NCBI GenBank assembly: GCA_028285035.1
Contig: JANQQF010000181.1
Coordinates: 1 to 64,000 of the forward strand
Origin: Phycisphaerae bacterium
GTDB taxonomy: Bacteria > Chloroflexota > Anaerolineae > 4572-78 > J111
Length of the DNA: 64,000 bases
Direction: 5' to 3'
Part shown: piece by piece, positions 58,706 to 64,000 of the stretch
Numbering within the stretch: position 1 is the first letter of the stretch
Layout of the letters: each line of letters begins with the position of its first letter
The notes under the pieces: model-generated
The model's database searches: none
Seen by the model: only the letters and a program-made list of their open reading frames with translations
What the model was told of the DNA's origin: nothing
Position numbers and translations under genes: made by a program

Positions 58706-59056
58706 ATGACAGTTGTCGTCAACCGTCTCAGTGATGCAAAAAAATATACTGCCCCAGGCCACACGGATACAGTTCACACCATGTGGCTCCAACACAAAAG
58801 CATGGGCTGTGATGCCCCCTATTGGATGGGCTGTTCTTATTACTTACCAGGATCAGAGGCAGAGTGGGGCGCGTCGCCGCTGGATAAAATTTATTTAGTT
58901 TTGAGTGGTGAGCTAACTATTAATTTGGATGATGAGTCGGTCAAGCTCGGGCCAATGGACTCAATCTTTATCGGCCCCGATGTCAATCGCCAAGTTATCA
59001 ATGAAAGCAATGAAGTGGCCACTATGTTGGTCGTCATGCCCTATCCGCCGGAATAG
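58706..59056 (+). CDS. Cupin-domain protein
   Basis: 116 residues with GGAGGT before the ATG. A single small beta-barrel: WMGCSYYLPGSEAEWGAS, IYLVLSGELTINLDDESVKLGPMDSIFIGPDVNRQVINES. The usual metal-binding His cluster of cupin motif 1 is not intact (no HxH), so it may be a binding or isomerase-type cupin. Role in the operon unknown. Confidence 0.82.
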   Translation: MTVVVNRLSDAKKYTAPGHTDTVHTMWLQHKSMGCDAPYWMGCSYYLPGSEAEWGASPLDKIYLVLSGELTINLDDESVKLGPMDSIFIGPDVNRQVINESNEVATMLVVMPYPPE

Positions 59057-59105
59057 GGTTTGTAGAGTTAGGTTTGAATAAGCACTATTTTTCAAGGAGT
59101 TTCTT

Positions 59106-59888
59106 ATGCAAAATATACCAAGTCCGGAACAATTATTTGACGTTAAAGGTAAAGTTGCGATCGTTACGGGCGCGACTGGCGCGTTTGGCGTGGCAGCGGC
59201 GATGGGATTGGCCAAGGCCGGGGCCAAGGTGATGTGTACCGCCCGTAAGCCAGCGACGCTAGAGCCACTGGTCCAATCTATCACCGAGGCGGGTTTTGAA
59301 GCGATGTACGAGGCCGGTGATCCCGTCATCCACGACGATGTCAAGCGAGTGGTTGAAAAGACCGTTGAAGCGTATGGCGGTATCGACATTTTGGTCACAG
59401 CAGCGGGTCTCAACAAAGTCGGAGCCATCATCGAGCAGCCCGTCGAGGATTGGCAAACTGTGATGGATGTCAACGTCAAAGGCACGTATCTTTACTGTAA
59501 GGAAGCGGGCAAGGTGATGGTTGAGCAAGGCCGAGGCGGCAAGGTCATCATTGTCTCTTCAGCCCGCAGCTCGCTGGGGATGGCGAACTACACCGCCTAC
59601 AGCCCCTCCAAAGCGGCTACCGACCTGCTCACCAAATCACTGGCCTGTGAATGGGGCCAATACGATATCAACGTCAACGCCATCGCGCCAACCGTGTTCC
59701 GCTCCCCCCTCACCCAATGGATGTTTGAGGATGACGCCTTCTACAAAAATTTCCTCAAGCGAATTCCAATCGGGCGGCTCGGCGAGCCAGAAGATTTTAT
59801 CGGCTCGGTCATCTTCATGTCCTCAAAGGCGTCCGACTTTATGACCGGAGCAATTATCCCGGTTGATGGTGGATATGTAGCAGGATAA
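59106..59888 (+). CDS. SDR, gluconate-5-dehydrogenase-like
   Basis: 260 residues with AAGGAG before the ATG. TGATGAFGVAAAMGLAKAGA, an AAG in place of NNAG (TAAGLN), Ser in IVSSARSS, YSPSKAATDLLTKSLACEW, ending GAIIPVDGGYVAG. It oxidises a hydroxyl of a sugar acid or hydroxy acid. Confidence 0.9.
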   Translation: MQNIPSPEQLFDVKGKVAIVTGATGAFGVAAAMGLAKAGAKVMCTARKPATLEPLVQSITEAGFEAMYEAGDPVIHDDVKRVVEKTVEAYGGIDILVTAAGLNKVGAIIEQPVEDWQTVMDVNVKGTYLYCKEAGKVMVEQGRGGKVIIVSSARSSLGMANYTAYSPSKAATDLLTKSLACEWGQYDINVNAIAPTVFRSPLTQWMFEDDAFYKNFLKRIPIGRLGEPEDFIGSVIFMSSKASDFMTGAIIPVDGGYVAG

Positions 59889-59921
59889 AATTGCGTATTT
59901 TGTATCCAACCTGATAAAAGA

Positions 59922-59943
59922 AGTCCAAAGTGGACTTTGGACT
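59922..59943. terminator. 9-bp stem hairpin after the SDR gene
   Basis: AGTCCAAAG (59922-59930) and CTTTGGACT (59935-59943) with a 4-base loop. No U-run; may be a partial terminator within the operon. Confidence 0.6.
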
Positions 59944-59986
59944 CCTGAACTCAGATAAGCTTTACGTCATACGAAAGAGATAAATC

Positions 59987-60928
59987 ATGTCAAACCTAAA
60001 AACAATCGGCGTCATTGGCAGCGGCCTAATGGGGCACGGCATCGCCCAAATATTCGCTTGTTATGGGCATCGGGTGATTATCGCCGATCCTAATCGGGAC
60101 AGTCTCAACACCGTTAGAGAACGCGTTCAGAGCAATCTGCAAACGATGATGGCCCACGGGGTCACCTTTGCCGACTCAGCGGAAGTGATTGCCAGCCGCA
60201 TCGAGTTGACCGAAACAATGAGCGACTGTGCAGGTTGTGACTTTGTGGTTGAGGCCGTTTTTGAAGATATGTCACTCAAACAGCGCGTGTTTGCAGAGTT
60301 GGATCAAATTTGCCCGCCATCAACGATTTTGTGTAGCAACACCTCGGTGATGAGTATCACCGAAATTGCCTCAAAATCGATCCAACGTCAACGCATTGTG
60401 GGCACTCACTTCTGGAATCCGCCCTATCTGATGCCCTTGGTTGAGGTGGTTAAAGCCGATGACTCGGCACAGGCGGCGGTCGATGCCACCTTCGACCTAC
60501 TACAAAATGTGGGCAAACATCCGGTCAAGGTGATGAAAGATGTACCGGGTTTTGTGGCCAATCGATTGCAGCACGCTTTGTGGCGCGAAGCGTTTGCGAT
60601 TATCGATGAGGGCATTTGTGACGCGGCAACCGTAGATGAGTGTGTTCGGTTTGGGCCGGGGCTACGCTGGCCTATTCTGGGTCCAGTGGAAAATGCGGAT
60701 ATGGTTGGGCTTGACTTGACCAAGGCCATCCACGATTACATCCTCCCCCACATCAACGCAGCCCCTACACCCTCAACCACCCTCCTTGATCACGTCAACA
60801 AAGATGAACTTGGCTTCAAAAGTGGACGAGGTTTTTTGGGTGAGTGGTCTGAGGAGGCAATGGCTGAGTCCCGGCAACGGCTAGCAAATTATCTGTTGAA
60901 GGCGCAGGTCAAGAATCAAGATGATTAA
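59987..60928 (+). CDS. 3-hydroxyacyl-CoA / L-carnitine dehydrogenase-family enzyme
   Basis: 313 residues. GVIGSGLMGHGIAQIFACYGHRV is the Rossmann motif. CSNTSVMSI and GTHFWNPPYLMPLVEVV follow, then the C-terminal helical domain with NRLQHALWREAFAII. It resembles the protein at 17646 but is less like a fatty-acid enzyme. In known carnitine-degradation operons such a dehydrogenase sits beside a BKACE, as here (62005). It would produce a beta-keto acid for that enzyme. Confidence 0.88.
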   Translation: MSNLKTIGVIGSGLMGHGIAQIFACYGHRVIIADPNRDSLNTVRERVQSNLQTMMAHGVTFADSAEVIASRIELTETMSDCAGCDFVVEAVFEDMSLKQRVFAELDQICPPSTILCSNTSVMSITEIASKSIQRQRIVGTHFWNPPYLMPLVEVVKADDSAQAAVDATFDLLQNVGKHPVKVMKDVPGFVANRLQHALWREAFAIIDEGICDAATVDECVRFGPGLRWPILGPVENADMVGLDLTKAIHDYILPHINAAPTPSTTLLDHVNKDELGFKSGRGFLGEWSEEAMAESRQRLANYLLKAQVKNQDD

Positions 60929-60967
60929 ACAGCAAGCATGCTCTAAAGCACGAAAGTAGGTGTCATC

Positions 60968-61990
60968 ATGAGTGAGTCAATAAAACGCATTGCCATCGAG
61001 GAAGCATTTGTCACGCCTGAAATTGTGGCTGAATGGGATAAAGTCTTAGCCCAAGGTGCGCCAGGTGAACCCGGTTTCAGGAAGATGGGCAACACTATTC
61101 TGGGGGATAATCCCGGCGCAAAAGTGGTTCATCAACGTTTGGTTGATCTTGGTGAACAACGTCTTCAGCATATGGACGAAACAGGCATTGATGTGCAGGT
61201 GATCTCAATCACCTCACCCGGCGTTCAGGTCTTGGAGGCCAACACAGCCACAGCGTTAGCAGCCCAGGCGAATGATCGCTTGAGCGAAGCGGTCGCCAAG
61301 TATCCCCACCAGTTTGCTGGTTTAGCAGCCATTGCACCCCAACAACCACAAGAAGCGGCCAAGGAATTGGAGCGAGCAACCAATACACTTGGCTTCCGAG
61401 GGTCTCTCATTAACTCGCATACTAACGGCGAGTATATGGATGATCATAAATATTGGCCTATATTTGAAGCGTCCGAAGCGTTGGAATTGCCGCTTTATCT
61501 CCATCCGCGCCCACCAGCCCCGTCAATGATCGGGCCATTTCTCGATTATGGACTTTACTTTGCTGGCTGGGGCTTCACCATCGAAACAGCCACGCATGCT
61601 CTCCGGTTGATCATGGGCGGCGTGTTTGATCAATTTCCCAAGCTCAAAATAATTTTGGGGCATATGGGGGAGGGCTTACCCTATTGGCTACAGCGGCTCG
61701 ACAACCGATACTTACTCCAAGTAAAAATTGGGGCGGTCGAAAAAATGCCGCGCTTACCCAGCGAATACTTTAAAGAAAATTTCGTCATTACGACCAGTGG
61801 TGTAACCTCAAATCCGGCCTTACGGCATGCGCTCGACGTCTTGGGGCCTGAGGCTATTCTTTTTGCGGCCGATTACCCCTACGAGTCGGTTGAAGAGGCC
61901 GTTGAATTTATGGATAATGCGCCAATTTCAGAGCAAGATAGACGAATGATTTACCAAACCAATGCTGAACGCCTGTTTGGACTAGCATAA
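60968..61990 (+). CDS. Amidohydrolase-2 family decarboxylase/hydrolase
   Basis: 340 residues. The N-terminus IAIEEAFVTPEIV has Glu where many family members have the His-x-His pair, as in 2,3-dihydroxybenzoate and gamma-resorcylate decarboxylase relatives. LPLYLHPRPP, ILGHMGEGLPYWLQRLDNR and LFAADYPYES hold the other metal residues. A non-oxidative decarboxylase or a hydrolase is likely; the substrate is unknown. Confidence 0.85.
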   Translation: MSESIKRIAIEEAFVTPEIVAEWDKVLAQGAPGEPGFRKMGNTILGDNPGAKVVHQRLVDLGEQRLQHMDETGIDVQVISITSPGVQVLEANTATALAAQANDRLSEAVAKYPHQFAGLAAIAPQQPQEAAKELERATNTLGFRGSLINSHTNGEYMDDHKYWPIFEASEALELPLYLHPRPPAPSMIGPFLDYGLYFAGWGFTIETATHALRLIMGGVFDQFPKLKIILGHMGEGLPYWLQRLDNRYLLQVKIGAVEKMPRLPSEYFKENFVITTSGVTSNPALRHALDVLGPEAILFAADYPYESVEEAVEFMDNAPISEQDRRMIYQTNAERLFGLA

Positions 61991-62004
61991 CTTAGGAGAA
62001 AATT

Positions 62005-62940
62005 ATGGATAAATTAATCATCACTTCGGCCTTAACCGGCGCAATCACTGTGCCCACCCAAACGCCACATTTACCCTACAAACCCGATGATATCGCCGCT
62101 GATGCGATTGCTTGTGCGGAGGCAGGGGCATCGGCCATTCATATTCACGCCCGTGATCCGGAAAATGGTCGCCCCTCCTCTGATCCTGAAATCGTGATGG
62201 AGATTGCCACAAAAATCAAGCAAGGCACCGATGCCATCGTAGGCATTACCACCGGCGGGGGAATGGGGATGACTCCGCAAGATCGTTTGCGCGGGGCAGC
62301 TTTGTGCGAGCCAGAAATCGCCTCATTCAATTTGGGGTCAATCAACTTCTCAATGCACCCCGTGGCCCGTCGTTACCCCAATCCCGAAGATTGGCAGTTT
62401 GATTGGGAGCAGGATTACGTCACTGGAACGGAGAATTTCATCTTCCCCAACACCTTTGGCAGCATGGATATTTTTGCTGAAACGATGCGCGAGAAAAACA
62501 TCAATCCCGAATTCGAAGCCTATGATGTCGGGCATCTCTACAACCTCAAATTTATGGAGAAGCAAGGTATCCTCAAGCCGCCATACTGGATTCAATTTGT
62601 TCTTGGGGTTTTAGGTGGTCTGGCAGCAAATCCGCAGGCGTTACTAACGATGGTGGAGACGGCTGACCGTTTATTTGGCCGCGAAAATTATCGGTGGTCC
62701 GTCATTGGCGTCGGCTACCCCTTTGAGTTCCATATGGCCGCGATGGGGATTATGATGGGCGGACACGTTCGGGTCGGTCTGGAAGACAATATCTTTATCA
62801 AGCGCGGCGTCTTGGCCACCAATGCACAATTGGTCGAAAAGGTGGTTCGATTGGCCGATGAATTTGAGCGGGAAATTGCCACGCCAGGTGAGGCGCGGGA
62901 GATGTTGGGGTTGAAGGGGTTAGAGGGTGTTAATTATTAG
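62005..62940 (+). CDS. Beta-keto acid cleavage enzyme (BKACE, Kce-like)
   Basis: 311 residues with AGGAG before the ATG. The zinc motif HIHARDPENGRPSSD and segments GITTGGGMGMTPQDRL, SFNLGSINF, PEFEAYDVGHLYNL and HVRVGLEDNIFI are typical of the BKACE/DUF849 family. It condenses a beta-keto acid with acetyl-CoA to give acetoacetate and a shorter acyl-CoA. It is the last gene of the IclR operon and overlaps the convergent GAF gene end by 11 bases. Confidence 0.93.
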   Translation: MDKLIITSALTGAITVPTQTPHLPYKPDDIAADAIACAEAGASAIHIHARDPENGRPSSDPEIVMEIATKIKQGTDAIVGITTGGGMGMTPQDRLRGAALCEPEIASFNLGSINFSMHPVARRYPNPEDWQFDWEQDYVTGTENFIFPNTFGSMDIFAETMREKNINPEFEAYDVGHLYNLKFMEKQGILKPPYWIQFVLGVLGGLAANPQALLTMVETADRLFGRENYRWSVIGVGYPFEFHMAAMGIMMGGHVRVGLEDNIFIKRGVLATNAQLVEKVVRLADEFEREIATPGEAREMLGLKGLEGVNY

Positions 62941-63640
62941 AAGCGTCAGTATCAGAAATGAGGTTCTGCAAACGAATCGAGATCTGGTCAGCCAGAAATT
63001 GAAAGTGGGTGATATCTTCTAGGCTAAAACCCATCTCGTTAGATGTGTGGATCCAAAGCACTCCTAAAGCTTGGTACTCCTTCCTTAAGGGAAGAAATAA
63101 TTCCCATCTTGTATCGGGTAGGAGATTACTAGGCAAAATCATATTCTCTGACAATTCAAACTTTATTTCAAGGTTCCACGGCGGATTTTGGGCTAACGAA
63201 TAGGTTAGCACTTCATCACCTTGTATCCAAAACTTATTTTCATTTACCAATTCATTTAGTTTCGGATATTTTGCCAGCAATCGATGACCTTTTTGTCGTA
63301 TCACCTTCCCAGCCTGGCCAGTCCCAGTTTCAAAAATTGCCTCCCTTCTTTCAGGGTCTAGAATATAAAATCCTAAAAAATAAATATCCACATGACTATG
63401 GACAATTCCAATAACTTTATCTAGCCATTGCTCTCGATCTATTTCAGCGGAAGTGGTCTTATCAAGTTTATACAACCCAATTAAAATAGCATTCAATGCA
63501 CTTAATGTAATGATGGGTTGACTGACTGGCTTAGAGTCCTTTTTGGATACAGATCCGGAGGTATTCGTTGCTGTGTTAGAAGATTGTTGAAATAGAGATT
63601 GTAAGAATGTTAGGAATTTCATAATCCAAATTTTATTCAA
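62930..63640 (-). CDS. GAF-domain protein
   Basis: 236 residues (ATG at 63640; an ATG at 63622 is possible and neither has a good RBS). After an N-terminal amphipathic stretch and a Ser/Thr/Lys-rich linker, residues 75-230 fit a GAF fold: WLDKVIGIVHSHVDIYFLGFYIL near its start and ELFLPLRKEYQALGVLWIHTSNEMGFSLEDITHFQFLADQI at its end. No output domain is attached, so it is probably a stand-alone sensor or redox/nucleotide-binding protein. Confidence 0.78.
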   Translation of the reverse strand: MNKIWIMKFLTFLQSLFQQSSNTATNTSGSVSKKDSKPVSQPIITLSALNAILIGLYKLDKTTSAEIDREQWLDKVIGIVHSHVDIYFLGFYILDPERREAIFETGTGQAGKVIRQKGHRLLAKYPKLNELVNENKFWIQGDEVLTYSLAQNPPWNLEIKFELSENMILPSNLLPDTRWELFLPLRKEYQALGVLWIHTSNEMGFSLEDITHFQFLADQISIRLQNLISDTDASNN

Positions 63641-63669
63641 TTTTTATCTATAGTTACTCAAGTAATGGT

Positions 63670-63718
63670 AAGATTTCTCTCTGCATTCCACTTCGTTCCA
63701 TTCCGTTCGAAATGACAT
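63670..63718. repeat. Partial copy of the 56638-56738 element
   Basis: AGATTTCTCT at 63670 and the end TTCGAAATGACA at 63707-63718 match the right half of the element at 56638-56738. It suggests a dispersed intergenic repeat family. Confidence 0.55.
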
Positions 63719-63750
63719 GCCACCCTAATCAGATTTATAACTGATCCCGT

Positions 63751-63999
63751 TTAATTATACCCCCGCACTGGCACGGATGTCGATTGATCAGCATTCAATG
63801 CCTTAACGCCATAATGAGCGATGGCGATGCCGATCACCATTGAGAGGGTAGTGGTGATACTGCCGAGGGAAAGTAAGGGCACGCCCACAAGTGAATGGCC
63901 GAGGTTGCAGCCACCAGAGATTGCGGCACTGACGCCCATAATGAAGCCGCCGACACCTAGCTCAGTGTATCGGAGCATTGTTTCCCCTCGAATCCACAA
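63751..63999 (-). CDS. YeeE/YedE-family transporter, C-terminal part (cut by window)
   Basis: 83 codons including stop; the frame stays open to the window edge, so the true start lies outside. GVGGFIMGVSAAISGGCNLGHSLVGVPLLSLGS is the YeeE/YedE signature with its conserved Cys, and a second helix follows. Family members move thiosulfate or related sulfur compounds, which would fit the sulfatase content of the region. Confidence 0.8.
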   Translation of the reverse strand: MWIRGETMLRYTELGVGGFIMGVSAAISGGCNLGHSLVGVPLLSLGSITTTLSMVIGIAIAHYGVKALNADQSTSVPVRGYN

Positions 64000-64000
64000 C

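Noticed and set aside
58961..59485. Minus-strand 174-codon frame over the cupin and SDR genes
   Set aside because: Spans two real plus-strand genes that have good RBSs and motifs.
1..64000. tRNA, rRNA or riboswitch genes
   Set aside because: I scanned the intergenic stretches by eye and saw no cloverleaf, rRNA-like or known aptamer pattern; a covariance-model search would be decisive.

Overview
The window looks like one continuous stretch of a Chloroflexota chromosome, probably the Anaerolineae/Caldilineae side. This is inference from gene style, not from a marker gene. The signs are lipoprotein solute-binding proteins (SBPs) tethered by Glu/Val- or Glu/Ala-rich linkers, a transmembrane Ser/Thr kinase with a beta-rich C-terminal domain, a BTAD/AAA/TPR giant regulator, and many sugar ABC transporters without their own ATPase. 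I found no rRNA, tRNA, CRISPR array, insertion sequence or phage gene.

Layout. 1-577: end of an unknown gene and a broken fucosyltransferase remnant. 601-3048: divergent TauD-like dioxygenase and sulfatase. 3128-11770 (minus): an operon of two SDRs, a duplicated-domain SBP, a sulfatase, two CUT1 permeases and an EamA-like protein, facing a SorC-type regulator (12051). 13348-17323 (minus): a second CUT1 transporter with a VOC protein. 17646-24026 (minus): an acyl-CoA style operon (URO-D-fold protein, signal-less SBP-like protein, class III CoA-transferase, enoyl-CoA hydratase, MBL hydrolase, 3-hydroxyacyl-CoA dehydrogenase) facing a LacI regulator. 25219-27752: KDG kinase, KDPG aldolase and a divergent GntR regulator. 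28900-32385: the BTAD/AAA/TPR regulator. 32435-44474 (minus): a sugar-acid block that reads as an oxidative L-fucose (or related sugar) pathway with its own ribose-type transporter and GntR regulator. 44511-47237 (minus): beta-propeller lipoprotein, chloramphenicol-phosphotransferase-like kinase, membrane protein. 47469-52563: kinase plus an acyl-CoA-synthetase/diadenylate-cyclase fusion. 52580-55210 (minus): NadR-like, M24-like, RDD. 55811-62940 (plus): GNAT, IclR regulator, then a beta-keto-acid type catabolic operon. 62930-63999: GAF protein and a cut YeeE/YedE-like gene.

How it works together. Most of the window is carbohydrate and organic-acid scavenging: desulfation, uptake through lipoprotein SBPs, stepwise oxidation by dehydrogenases, then dehydratases, aldolases or beta-keto-acid cleavage. 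Each block has a local regulator, and in several cases its operator can be read directly: TGGTAAAACGTTTTACCA (LacI, two loci), AATGTGGTAAGACCAATTTT (GntR, two loci), CTGTC-N-GACAG (second GntR, two copies), and palindromes at the SorC and IclR promoters.

The most unusual items are: (1) a 948-residue protein joining an AMP-forming ligase with altered catalytic motifs to two diadenylate-cyclase-like units, encoded 10 bp after a membrane kinase with a toast-rack-like exterior domain; (2) two unrelated SBP genes that each contain an in-frame tandem duplication of the whole binding domain (periods exactly 1263 and 972 bp); and (3) strong hairpins placed directly after all three lipoprotein SBP genes.
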